A stretch of DNA of 31,267 nucleotides from an uncultured Anaerolineales bacterium (GTDB lineage: Bacteria; Chloroflexota; Anaerolineae; Anaerolineales; UBA6663): the NCBI GenBank assembly GCA_937952305.1, contig CALFZO010000037.1, forward strand, positions 1 through 31,267. Reading direction: 5' to 3'. A program made the translations under genes and the position numbers. The notes under the pieces were generated by a model. That model saw nothing but the letters and a program-made list of their open reading frames with translations. It searched no databases and was not told where the DNA came from. How positions within the stretch are numbered: the stretch's first letter is position 1; each line of letters begins with the position of its first letter. Shown piece by piece: positions 7,959 to 15,319 of this stretch.

Positions 7959-9359
7959 ATGGCCCCTCGTCTGGCCGCCTGGCTCGTCCGCTTGCGCCAA
8001 CCCATCGTCTGGCGGCGCGCGGAGGCGGACCGCCTGACCACCATCACACTCCGCCAGTGGCCGCCGCTGGTGCTCCTCGGCGTGGCGCTGGCCTGGTACA
8101 CCGCCGCGCCCACGCCCGTGGCCGCCATGAGCGTGGCCGCGCTGGGCGGGCTGCTGTTGTGCGCGTTTGTCTGGGCCGCCAACCTGGCCAGCTTCGTCAG
8201 CGCCGAACGGGCTTTGCGGCATGCGGCTATGCAGGTCGGCGACGAACTGGAAGAGGCCATCACCCTCACCAACGCCTCGCCGCTGCCGGCGCTGTGGGCC
8301 GAATTCGGCGATCACTCCGATCTGCCCGGCTACGCCCTGGCCAGCGTGCGCGCCGTCGACGGCAACAGCCAGGTGCGCTGGCGCGCCCGCGCGGTTTGCA
8401 CGCGGCGCGGCCGCTTCACGCTCGGCCCCTGGGAGCTGCGGCTCGGCGACCCGCTCGGCCTCTTCCTCGTCCAACAGACCTATTTGCAGCCGCAGGAGCT
8501 GGTCGTCTATCCACCGTTGGCCGCCCTGCCGCGCCGCTTGCTGCCCCACACCCCCACGCAGGGCGACCACCGCCTGCTGCGCCAACCGCTGCCAGCCGAG
8601 ACCATCAACGCCATCACCACCCGCCCCTACGTCGCCGGCGATCCGCTGCGCCGCCTGCACTGGCCCACCACAGCCCGGCGCGGCGCCTTCTTCACCAAGC
8701 TCTTTGAGCCCGAAGCGACCTCATCGGTGTGGCTGGTGGCGGACTTCGATCCGGCCGCGCACCTGGGCGACGGCGACGATTCCACGGAGGAGACGCTGGT
8801 GTTGGTGGCGGCCTCGTTGGCCGCGCAACTGCTCCAACAGGGCCTGGCGGCGGGCCTGATCGCGGCGCAGGGCGAGGCGTTGACCCTCGTGCCGCCGCGC
8901 CCCGGTCCCGCGCACCTTTGGCAGCACTTGCGCGCCCTGGCGCCGCTGCGCGCCACACCCGGCACGCTGCCGCTGAGCGGTGTCCTGCCGAAGGTGCGGT
9001 CCGTGGTGACCGCGCGTGATCTGGTGCTGGTGCTCACGCCGGCCGTGCCCGTGGAGTGGCCCACGGCCCTGCTCCAGGTGGTGCGGCGCGGCGCGCGGGC
9101 CGAGGTCATCCTGCTGGATCCGGCCTCATTTGGCGGCCACACTCCGGCCGCGAGCTGTGTGCCAATGCTGGCCGGCCTGGGCCTGGGTGTCAGCGTGATC
9201 CAGCGCGGTGAAGTCAAGGCGCTCACGGCCGTCTACGGGGCGCTGCGCCGGTGGGAGTTCCTCACCACCGGCACCGGCCGCGCGGTGGCGCTTCAGACCC
9301 CGCGCGGCGCCTCCTCCATCGAGGCGCAATGGGCGGCGTTGCAGGCCCGGCCCCGATGA
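7959..9359 (+). CDS. DUF58 domain protein
   Basis: This 466-aa protein has two N-terminal hydrophobic helices (about residues 28-75), an adhesion-like beta domain, and the DUF58 signature. That signature is the segment RPYVAGDPLRRLHWPTTARRG, here split for length: RPYVAGDP, RRLHW, TARRG (about 225-245). It is followed by a von Willebrand A-like start, VWLVADFD, at about 258. DUF58 proteins are usually encoded with a MoxR ATPase and a transglutaminase, and are thought to act in envelope protein assembly. Here the transglutaminase follows with a 4-nt ATGA overlap (9356-9359), but no MoxR gene is in the window. ATG 7959 has no Shine-Dalgarno site and is probably leaderless. Confidence 0.9.
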   Translation: MAPRLAAWLVRLRQPIVWRRAEADRLTTITLRQWPPLVLLGVALAWYTAAPTPVAAMSVAALGGLLLCAFVWAANLASFVSAERALRHAAMQVGDELEEAITLTNASPLPALWAEFGDHSDLPGYALASVRAVDGNSQVRWRARAVCTRRGRFTLGPWELRLGDPLGLFLVQQTYLQPQELVVYPPLAALPRRLLPHTPTQGDHRLLRQPLPAETINAITTRPYVAGDPLRRLHWPTTARRGAFFTKLFEPEATSSVWLVADFDPAAHLGDGDDSTEETLVLVAASLAAQLLQQGLAAGLIAAQGEALTLVPPRPGPAHLWQHLRALAPLRATPGTLPLSGVLPKVRSVVTARDLVLVLTPAVPVEWPTALLQVVRRGARAEVILLDPASFGGHTPAASCVPMLAGLGLGVSVIQRGEVKALTAVYGALRRWEFLTTGTGRAVALQTPRGASSIEAQWAALQARPR

Positions 9360-11623
9360 GCGCGGCCGTGGAAGTCCCCGTCGATCGGCCGCCCTGGTGG
9401 CAGACGGCGGCCGCCCACGCCGTTGCCCCAGCCCTGGCGTTGGCCCTGGTCGCGATCGCGGCCTACAGCCTGGGCGCGGCCGAGTGGGTAAGCGACAGCG
9501 CCGGCTATGTGGCCGGCCTGTGGCTCGGCGCGCTCTGCGGCCTGGCGCTGGCGCTCTCGCGTTTTCGCAGCCGCTGGGCCGGCGCTTACAGCCTGGCACT
9601 GTCGCTGGCGGCCGCGGGTGAGGCGGCCGGCGGCGTCGTCAGCCCGCTGCTCAACCAGGTCGGTCAGCCTTGGCCAGACCTGGTCTGGGGCTTGCACATC
9701 CGGCTCGGGACCCTGGGGGACCGGATGGCGGACTGGGCCAGCGCCGGAGTCAGCGGCCAGATCGTGCGCGACGACGGCCTGTTCATATTTCTGCTGGCCG
9801 TGCTCATGTGGCAGGCCGGCGCCTGGCTGGCCTGGACTTTGGCGCGCCAGCAGTCGGCGTTCAACGCGGTCTGGCCGTTGGCCTTGATCCTGGCCGTCAA
9901 CAACCACCTCGCCCGGCGCCCCAACGAAGAGTTCGCGGCCTTCCTGGCCGGCTGCGCCCTGCTCCTCGGGTCGTCGGCTTACCGTGCCGCGCACCAGGAT
10001 TGGACGCGCCGCCAGGTCGATTATCCAGAGTCGCTCGGGCTGGAGTGGGGCCTCAGCCAGGCTCTGCTCGCCGTGATCATCGGCGTGCTCGTCATCTCCG
10101 CGCCGTTGGTGGGCACGCCGGCTGGTTGGCGGACCCTGGCCGACCTCTTCCGCGCCGCCCGCGCCGAGACGGCGGAAACGGCCTCGCGCCTGTTCGCCGA
10201 CGTGAACCCGCCGCGCGCCGACGTGGCCGCGACTGCGGCGCTCACGCCGAACCTGACCACCATCAGCCAGCCCCTGCCGCGCGGCGCCGACGTGGTGATG
10301 TGGGTGTCGGTCAGTGACCCGGCGCCCCTGCCGCCGGAGAGCGGCGTACCGGAGACCCTGACGGTCCCGCAGCATTACTGGCGCAGCCAGATCTTCGCCA
10401 CCTACACCGGCCAGGGTTGGCTGCCGGTGGCCGCGCCCACCGCTGCGGCCGCCGCGCTGTCGGCCGACGCGCCTCCGCCGGGCCGCTATCGTTTAGAGCA
10501 GCGCTTTGAGATCCCGGCCGCGCACAGCCGCGAGCTCTTCACCGTGAACGTGCCGATTTCGGCGACGGCCGGGACATCCCTGGAGCCGCTGGCGGAACTG
10601 GATCAGCGTCTGACCGGGGAGGTCGACTCTTACGCGGTGACGTCGTGGGCGACGACGGTCACGCGCCAACAGCTCGAGGCCGTTCCCGCGCGCTGGCCCG
10701 CTGAAATCGAAGCCCTTTATCTGCAACTGCCGCCCACCCTGCCGGAGCGGGTCCGCGCCCTGGCCCGCCAAATCACGGCGCCGGCGGCCACGCCCTTTGC
10801 CAAGGCGCTGGCGGTGGAGGCCTACCTGCGCGCCACGTATCCCTATCGCCTGGAGGTGCCGGCGGCGCCGGGCGGCCGCGATGCCGTGGATTACTTCCTG
10901 TTCGACGTCCGCGCCGGTTTCTGCACGTACTATGCCTCGGCCATGACCGTGCTGCTGCGGGCCGAGGGCGTCCCGGCGCGTATCGTCAGCGGCTTCACCA
11001 TGGGCAGCTACGATTATGACCGCCGCGCCTACCGCGTGCCGGCCGAGGCCGCGCACGCCTGGGTGGAAGTATATTTCCCCGGCTATGGCTGGGTGGAGTT
11101 CGAACCGACCGTGTCGCAGGGGCGCTTCGATTACGGGCCGGAGACGGCCGCGGTCAGCGGCGCAGCCGGGCCGCCGGCGCCGGCGCAAACGCCGACCGCG
11201 GACTGGCGCTGGCTGTGGGGCGTGGCGGTTGCGGGTCTGGCAGCCGCACTCGGCGGCCTGGGGTGGTGGTTGCGGCGCGCGCCAACGCCGCGGGTGGATC
11301 CGGCCGGCCGCCTGTACTGGCAGATCCGCGCTGCGCTGGCGGACCTGGAGTTGCCGGCCTCGCCGAGCACGACTCCGGACGAGTTTCTGACGGCCTGCGC
11401 GCCGGCCCTGGCCGGCCGCCCCGCCCTGGCGCAGGCCGTGGCGGAGGCCACGCGCCTGTACGTGCGGACCCTCTACAGCGCCCGGCCAGTCCCGGCCGAC
11501 GACGCCCGCCACGCCGCGACGGCCTGGCGGCAGGCCGGGGATGAGAGGCGGCGTCTGCGTTGGGGCGTCCTCTGGCGTCGGCTGCGCGCGAACGGGCGCA
11601 AATGGCTGCGGCGAAAGCCTTAA
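9356..11623 (+). CDS. Membrane transglutaminase-like protein (TgpA type, DUF4129 C-terminus)
   Basis: The 755-aa product starts at ATG 9356, overlapping the DUF58 stop as ATGA, so translation is probably coupled. An N-terminal set of about six hydrophobic helices (residues 20-255) anchors it. A long extracytoplasmic region ends in a transglutaminase core with Cys523 in AGFCTYYASA, His567 in AHAWVEVYF and, in the third position, Glu in GWVEFEPT where many members have Asp. A last transmembrane helix (about 620-640) is followed by a cytoplasmic DUF4129-like tail. TgpA proteins are thought to be periplasmic-facing proteases or transglutaminases partnered with DUF58 proteins. The actual substrate here is unknown. 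Confidence 0.92.
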   Translation: MSAAVEVPVDRPPWWQTAAAHAVAPALALALVAIAAYSLGAAEWVSDSAGYVAGLWLGALCGLALALSRFRSRWAGAYSLALSLAAAGEAAGGVVSPLLNQVGQPWPDLVWGLHIRLGTLGDRMADWASAGVSGQIVRDDGLFIFLLAVLMWQAGAWLAWTLARQQSAFNAVWPLALILAVNNHLARRPNEEFAAFLAGCALLLGSSAYRAAHQDWTRRQVDYPESLGLEWGLSQALLAVIIGVLVISAPLVGTPAGWRTLADLFRAARAETAETASRLFADVNPPRADVAATAALTPNLTTISQPLPRGADVVMWVSVSDPAPLPPESGVPETLTVPQHYWRSQIFATYTGQGWLPVAAPTAAAAALSADAPPPGRYRLEQRFEIPAAHSRELFTVNVPISATAGTSLEPLAELDQRLTGEVDSYAVTSWATTVTRQQLEAVPARWPAEIEALYLQLPPTLPERVRALARQITAPAATPFAKALAVEAYLRATYPYRLEVPAAPGGRDAVDYFLFDVRAGFCTYYASAMTVLLRAEGVPARIVSGFTMGSYDYDRRAYRVPAEAAHAWVEVYFPGYGWVEFEPTVSQGRFDYGPETAAVSGAAGPPAPAQTPTADWRWLWGVAVAGLAAALGGLGWWLRRAPTPRVDPAGRLYWQIRAALADLELPASPSTTPDEFLTACAPALAGRPALAQAVAEATRLYVRTLYSARPVPADDARHAATAWRQAGDERRRLRWGVLWRRLRANGRKWLRRKP

Positions 11624-11648
11624 GCCGCGGCCGCGCCGCCCGGCGCGC

Positions 11649-12398
11649 TCAGGATCGCAGCGCCCCGGTCAACCACTCCCGCAGCACGTCTTTCTGGGAG
11701 ACCGCCGGTCCATGCCGCCGCACCGACTCCTCGGTCAGCAGGGTCTCACGCACGGTCACCGCCCGGCCGGCCTGCTGCGAACGCCGGCGCACGAAGAGCG
11801 CGTTCTGGGTCGCATGGCAGAGCGCGGCCGCTTCCTTGGCGTCCAGGGCCGCGCTCACGTCCACGATGAAGTCGGCCGGGTCATCGGCGTTCGCCAGGCG
11901 CGGATAGGGATGGTCCGGATAGGCGGCCGCGAACGTGTACAGCGGCGGGGCGGCCGCGCCCAGCGAATTGACCGCGATCTGGGTCATCTGGTGAACCAGT
12001 CGGTGAGCCGGATGGCCGTACTCGCCGTTGGTGCCGTGCGTCAACACGGCCTCCGGCTGGAACTGGTTGATACAGCTCACGATCTGGCCGGATAGCACCA
12101 CCGGATCATGCGCGGGCGCGAACAGGCCGTCGCCGGGCCCCACCTCCGGGTCCACATACCCCAGGAAGGTCAGGCTCTTTCCGCCCAGGCGGCCGACCGC
12201 GCCCACCAACTCCCGTTCGCGGATATCGCCCAACTCGGCCCGCGCGCACAGCGGCGGCTCGCCGGTCTCCCCGCCTTCGCCGCGCGTAAGGCAGACGACG
12301 TGGACGGCCACGCCGCGCGCCGCCAGCAGGGCCAGGGTTCCGCCGCACAGCATCGTTTCATCATCCGGGTGCGCGACCACGCACAAGACTCCGCTCAT
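11649..12398 (-). CDS. PIG-L / LmbE-family deacetylase
   Basis: This 249-aa enzyme carries the zinc-binding AHPDDE motif at residues 9-14 and the second metal motif GHPAH (about 127-131) inside THGTNGEYGHPAH. The family removes acetyl groups from GlcNAc-linked substrates, such as mycothiol or bacillithiol precursors and GlcNAc-PI. Which substrate applies cannot be decided here, because no partner glycosyltransferase or ligase gene is present. It is soluble, with no signal peptide. It lies 38 nt downstream of the PyrK-like gene on the same strand and is probably co-transcribed. It converges on the transglutaminase gene with a 25-nt gap. Confidence 0.93.
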   Translation of the reverse strand: MSGVLCVVAHPDDETMLCGGTLALLAARGVAVHVVCLTRGEGGETGEPPLCARAELGDIRERELVGAVGRLGGKSLTFLGYVDPEVGPGDGLFAPAHDPVVLSGQIVSCINQFQPEAVLTHGTNGEYGHPAHRLVHQMTQIAVNSLGAAAPPLYTFAAAYPDHPYPRLANADDPADFIVDVSAALDAKEAAALCHATQNALFVRRRSQQAGRAVTVRETLLTEESVRRHGPAVSQKDVLREWLTGALRS

Positions 12399-12436
12399 GG
12401 ACGCTCAGTCCCTTTCCGTTCGCTGGGGTTGGGCAA

Positions 12437-13117
12437 CTAGATGGGCAGCACCGGGCCGTCGACGCAGGCCAGGCGCCGGCCGCGCCGAGTTTCCACCCAG
12501 CAACCCTGGCAGCCGCCGAAGCCGCAGGGCATGGCCGGGTGTTGAAACGCCAGGATCGTGCCGGCCAGCTTAAGCGGGCTGGCGTGCCGCAGGGCGCGCG
12601 CGCTGGCGGCCGGGTCGGGCACATCCAGGATCGCCACATCGGCCCATTCCGCCAGTTCGGGCGTCACCGGACCGCGGGCCGCTTCCACTGATGGCGGCAG
12701 CACGTCCAGCAGGTCTGCGGGCAGAACCTCCGGCCACAGCCAGGCCGCGGCCCAGCCGCGCGTCAGCGCCCAGGTCAGCACCGGCCAGAGGTGCGTGAGG
12801 GTCTGCCCTACCAACAGCACGCGCGCCGTCCGCTCCGGCCAGGGCAAACTGCGGCCCAGCGGTCCCGCCAGCTGCAACTCCGCGCCGGGTTCCAGCGCCG
12901 CGTACGGATGCGCGGGCTCCAGCCAGAGCTCCGCCTCCGGACCAGCGTCCGCAACCGGGAAGACGGGGAGCCGTAGAAAAGGGTGAGCGTTCAGCGGCGC
13001 CCAGGCCAGGTAGAACTGGCCCGGCGCGGCCGGGGTGGGCCGCTCAGACCGCCACCTGACGCGCAAATGTCCGGCCAATGTCGCGATTTCGGCCACCCAG
13101 GCGCGGATAACGGCCAT
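12437..13117 (-). CDS. PyrK-like iron-sulfur flavoprotein, electron-transfer subunit type
   Basis: The 226-aa product resembles the electron-transfer subunit of dihydroorotate dehydrogenase B and ferredoxin reductase-like proteins. It has a beta-barrel N-terminal domain with AGPLGRSLPW (about 81-90) at the flavin-pyrophosphate position. The C-terminal [2Fe-2S] motif has C198, C203, C206 and C218 (C-x4-C-x2-C-x11-C), as in PyrK. The NAD-binding Gly-rich stretch (GGGIGIAPL type) is not conserved: the matching place reads LLVGQTLTHLWPV. The nucleotide specificity may therefore be lost or changed. It probably partners the pyrD-like gene at 7132-7932, but this is inference. The start ATG at 13117 has a -10-like TATGAT 11 nt upstream. 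Confidence 0.82.
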   Translation of the reverse strand: MAVIRAWVAEIATLAGHLRVRWRSERPTPAAPGQFYLAWAPLNAHPFLRLPVFPVADAGPEAELWLEPAHPYAALEPGAELQLAGPLGRSLPWPERTARVLLVGQTLTHLWPVLTWALTRGWAAAWLWPEVLPADLLDVLPPSVEAARGPVTPELAEWADVAILDVPDPAASARALRHASPLKLAGTILAFQHPAMPCGFGGCQGCWVETRRGRRLACVDGPVLPI

Positions 13118-13127
13118 GCGGCGATGG

Positions 13128-13134
13128 TATCATA
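13128..13134. promoter_or_regulatory. Overlapping divergent -10 boxes for pyrK-like and SPFH genes
   Basis: The 74-nt gap between the two divergent genes contains TATCAT forward (13128-13133) and TATGAT reverse (13134-13129), overlapping almost fully. The reverse gene would have a leader of about 4-5 nt. The forward message would have about 50 nt and a full Shine-Dalgarno site (AAGGAGG, 13178-13184). No good -35 box is visible on either side. Confidence 0.4.
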
Positions 13135-13191
13135 TCCACACTACTCGTCAACAAAATCCGTCCAGCGGATGGGCCTTAAGGAGGCGTTTCC

Positions 13192-14271
13192 ATGGGAATA
13201 GCTGAAATTGTCAGTGGCCTGGCGACCGTGGCCTGGCTGGGCGCCATTGGCGCCTTGGGCTTTGTCGTCTTCAACGCCGCGCGCGGACGCCGCTTCGGGA
13301 GCGGGGCCGCCATCGTGGTCGGCGTGGTCACCCTGGCTGCCGTGCTCACCACCGTCGCCGCCGGCGTGGTCTTTATCGAGCCCAACGAGCGCGGCGTGGT
13401 CATCTCGGCCCTGCAGGCCAAAGGCTACCGCGATGACGTGCTGCAGCCGGGCCTGAGCTGGGTGGTGCCGTTCGCCGAACGCGTCCAGACCTATGAAATC
13501 CAGCGCGAGACCTACACCATGACGTCGGCCGCGAACGAAGGCCAAGTCGTCGGCGACGACGCCGTGCGCGCCCGGACCAAGGACGGCCAGGAGGTCTTCA
13601 TCGACGCGTCCGTGATCTATTCGATCGATCCCGACAAGCTGATCCCGCTCCACATCACCTGGCAGGAGCGGTACGAGGAGAACGTCGTCCGGCCGCTCTC
13701 GCGCGGCGTCATCCGGGACTTCGCCTCGCAATACGGGGTCGAGGAAATCGTCAGCACCAAACGCGCGGAGTTGGAGCAGTCGGTCACCGATGAATTGACC
13801 AAGAAACTGGACGAGAATAGCCTAATCCTGGTGGACTTCATCGTCCGCAACGTGGCCTTCACCGAGCAGTACGCGGCCGCCGTGGAGCAGAAACAAATCG
13901 CCGAGCAGCAGGCCCAGCAGTCCGCGTTTGTGGTGGAACAGCGCCGGCAGGAGGCTGAGCAGGCCCGCCAGGTGGCCCAGGGTCAGGCTGACGCCGTCGT
14001 CATCCGGGCCAAAGCGGACGCTGACGCTCGCATTATTCAGGCCCAGGCCGAAGCCGAGGCGCTGCGCCTGATCAGCGACGCGATCGCCGAGAACCCGGAC
14101 CTTTTGACCTACCGGTACATCGAAAAGCTGGCCCCCAACGTGCAGACGATTTACCTGCCCTCCGGCCAGCAGTACTTGATCCCGCTGCCGCAGGCGGCCA
14201 CGCCCAGCGCCACGGCTACGGTTATCCCGGAGCCGACCACGCCGGTCTCGCCGACGACGACCACGCCCTGA
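13192..14271 (+). CDS. SPFH/band-7 (stomatin/prohibitin-like) membrane protein
   Basis: This 359-aa protein starts at ATG 13192 behind a perfect AAGGAGG with 7-nt spacing, the strongest ribosome site in the window. Two N-terminal transmembrane helices (about 8-28 and 38-62) precede an SPFH domain: VVFIEPNERGVVI, LQPGLSWVVPF, VQTYEIQRETYTM, then TKDGQEVFIDASVIYSID. An Ala/Gln/Glu-rich coiled coil follows (about 225-295), as in prohibitins. The last 25 residues are Pro/Thr-rich and probably disordered. SPFH proteins form oligomeric membrane scaffolds and often bind proteases. The gene stands alone, with its own promoter and terminator. Confidence 0.94.
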   Translation: MGIAEIVSGLATVAWLGAIGALGFVVFNAARGRRFGSGAAIVVGVVTLAAVLTTVAAGVVFIEPNERGVVISALQAKGYRDDVLQPGLSWVVPFAERVQTYEIQRETYTMTSAANEGQVVGDDAVRARTKDGQEVFIDASVIYSIDPDKLIPLHITWQERYEENVVRPLSRGVIRDFASQYGVEEIVSTKRAELEQSVTDELTKKLDENSLILVDFIVRNVAFTEQYAAAVEQKQIAEQQAQQSAFVVEQRRQEAEQARQVAQGQADAVVIRAKADADARIIQAQAEAEALRLISDAIAENPDLLTYRYIEKLAPNVQTIYLPSGQQYLIPLPQAATPSATATVIPEPTTPVSPTTTTP

Positions 14272-14300
14272 CCCGCGCCCGCCGCCCAATTGCGTCACTT

Positions 14301-14338
14301 GGCGCCGGCCTGGATCTCCAGGCCGGCGCCGTTTGTTT
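14301..14338 (+). terminator. Rho-independent terminator after the SPFH gene
   Basis: A 13-bp perfect stem (14301-14313 with 14318-14330, starting GGCGCCGGCC) with loop ATCT is followed by GTTTGTTT. It lies 30 nt after the SPFH stop codon and separates this gene from the TPR/globin operon. Confidence 0.9.
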
Positions 14339-14373
14339 GGCCCGCCGCCCAGCCCCGCCATCCGAAAGTACGA

Positions 14374-14401
14374 TTGACAAGCCTTTCCATTCGGTTACAC
14401 T
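14374..14401 (+). promoter_or_regulatory. Sigma-70 promoter for the TPR/globin operon
   Basis: A perfect TTGACA (14374-14379) is followed after 16 nt by TACACT (14396-14401). The predicted start lies near 14408, giving a leader of about 35 nt before ATG 14444. The leader has no obvious Shine-Dalgarno sequence. Confidence 0.75.
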
Positions 14402-14443
14402 AACGGCGCACCGCCCGTTGTTGCCCTGAATTGACCGGCCTTC

Positions 14444-14680
14444 ATGCCAGAACCCAAGCTTTTTTCGCTGGAGAAGGCGCGCGCCGCTTATCGCCGTGGA
14501 GATGTGGACGAAGCGCGTCACCAGCTGCTGAACCTCGTGCGCCTGGAGCCCAGCAACGTCACCGCCTGGCTGTGGCTCGCCGACCTGACTCCGGACGAAG
14601 AAGAGGCCGGCAAATATAAGCGGCGGGCCGAACAGATCCTGATGCTCCAACGGTTGACCGGCCCCGGCAATCAGTGGTGA
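14444..14680 (+). CDS. Small TPR-like helical protein
   Basis: The 78-aa product consists of about two TPR-like helical hairpins: KARAAYRRGDVDEARHQLL (about 11-29), then LEPSNVTAWLWLADL (about 33-47). A last helix carries the KYKRRAEQIL motif (about 56-65). Such mini-TPR proteins mediate protein-protein contacts and have no enzymatic residues. The ATG at 14444 follows a good promoter but has no clear ribosome-binding site. The stop codon overlaps the GTG start of the globin gene, so the two are translationally coupled. The product may assist the globin, but that is only positional inference. Confidence 0.8.
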   Translation: MPEPKLFSLEKARAAYRRGDVDEARHQLLNLVRLEPSNVTAWLWLADLTPDEEEAGKYKRRAEQILMLQRLTGPGNQW

Positions 14681-15141
14681 GCCGCCGGTCGCATCCCGGC
14701 GCGGCTGCCCCCTCGCATCGCAGGCCAACTCCCGTGCCCCTCGAACCGTCCACCGCCGAGCTGGTCCGCCATACTCTCGAGCAGGCCCTGGCGCTCGACC
14801 CGGAGTTGGGCGAGCGCTTCTATCGGCGCCTGTTCGAGCTCAGCCCGGATTTCCGCCGCTTATTTCGCGGCGACCTGCAGCGTCAGCAGCGCATCCTGAC
14901 CAGCACGCTCGCTCTGCTCGTCACCGATCTGGAGCAGGCTGGCCAAGGGGCCGCCCGCCTGGAGCAGCTCGGCCGGGCTCACCGCGGTTATGGGGTACGC
15001 GCCGAGCACTACGTCGTCTTCGGCGAGGCTCTGGCGGAGACGCTGGCGCACGTGCTCGGGCCGGCCTTCACGCCGGAGGTCCGCCAGGCTTGGGACCAGG
15101 CTTTTGACCTGATCATCCAGCGCATGACCGCACCGCATTGA
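14674..15141 (+). CDS. Single-domain bacterial globin
   Basis: The product (155 aa from GTG 14674) matches the globin domain of flavohaemoglobins and globin sensors. It has FYRRLFELSP with the likely B10 Tyr50, the E-helix LFRGDLQRQQ with a Gln (about 71) at E7, and the proximal His103 in GRAHRGYGV. It also has EHYVVFGEALAETL and the H helix with AWDQAFDLI. Tyr/Gln distal residues in this group usually go with oxygen or NO chemistry or sensing. No reductase domain is attached, so an external reductase would be needed for NO dioxygenation. The start is uncertain: GTG at 14674 or 14677 (GTGA overlap with the TPR gene), or GTG near 14733. The first 25 residues are not globin-like. Confidence 0.9.
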   Translation: MVSRRSHPGAAAPSHRRPTPVPLEPSTAELVRHTLEQALALDPELGERFYRRLFELSPDFRRLFRGDLQRQQRILTSTLALLVTDLEQAGQGAARLEQLGRAHRGYGVRAEHYVVFGEALAETLAHVLGPAFTPEVRQAWDQAFDLIIQRMTAPH

Positions 15142-15165
15142 CAACTATCCCGATCCCGCTAAACT
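15138..15165 (+). promoter_or_regulatory. Sigma-70 promoter overlapping the globin stop codon
   Basis: TTGACA (15138-15143), containing the globin TGA stop, is followed after 16 nt by TAAACT (15160-15165). The predicted transcription start is about 15172. It drives the leader RNA and, if read through, the CBS-domain gene. Confidence 0.7.
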
Positions 15166-15171
15166 GATAAG

Positions 15172-15283
15172 CACGTGGCGCCTGGGCCGACTAACGGCGG
15201 CAGTGTTGCCGGACGGGAGCTGAGCAGCGGTGGCTTGCCTGAACGGGCTGGTCCTTGGCCAAGGACCAACCCGTTTGCTTTTT
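15172..15283 (+). ncRNA. Putative leader or small RNA ending in an intrinsic terminator
   Basis: Between a good promoter and a terminator lies about 110 nt of non-coding sequence. A small hairpin CGGCA-GTGT-TGCCG occupies 15198-15211. ACGGG at 15213-15217 repeats the 5' arm of the terminator (ACGGG, 15243-15247). It could pair with the 3' arm (CCCGT) instead, which would open the terminator. This arrangement fits either a discrete small RNA or a 5' leader with conditional termination in front of the CBS gene (start 15320). I do not recognise a known riboswitch core (SAM, c-di-GMP, c-di-AMP, fluoride, guanidine and cobalamin were considered). Confidence 0.4.
15242..15283 (+). terminator. Intrinsic terminator upstream of the CBS-domain gene
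   Basis: AACGGG (15242-15247) pairs with CCCGTT (15270-15275). Inside this, TGGTCCTTGG (15249-15258) pairs perfectly with CCAAGGACCA (15259-15268), so the tip forms a tight loop. A T-rich stretch, TTTGCTTTTT, ends at 15283. It lies 37 nt before the CBS start codon. Confidence 0.8.
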
Positions 15284-15319
15284 GCCCGACCCTTCATCAG
15301 TTTCACGAGGAGCCGAGCG

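Noticed and set aside
15249..15268. Perfect 20-bp palindrome considered as a repressor operator
   Set aside because: It is the inner stem of a longer hairpin with a following T-run, so a terminator explains it better.
15230..15319. N-terminal extension of the CBS protein
   Set aside because: This segment contains an intrinsic terminator; the ATG at 15320 has a proper ribosome site and gives the normal family start.
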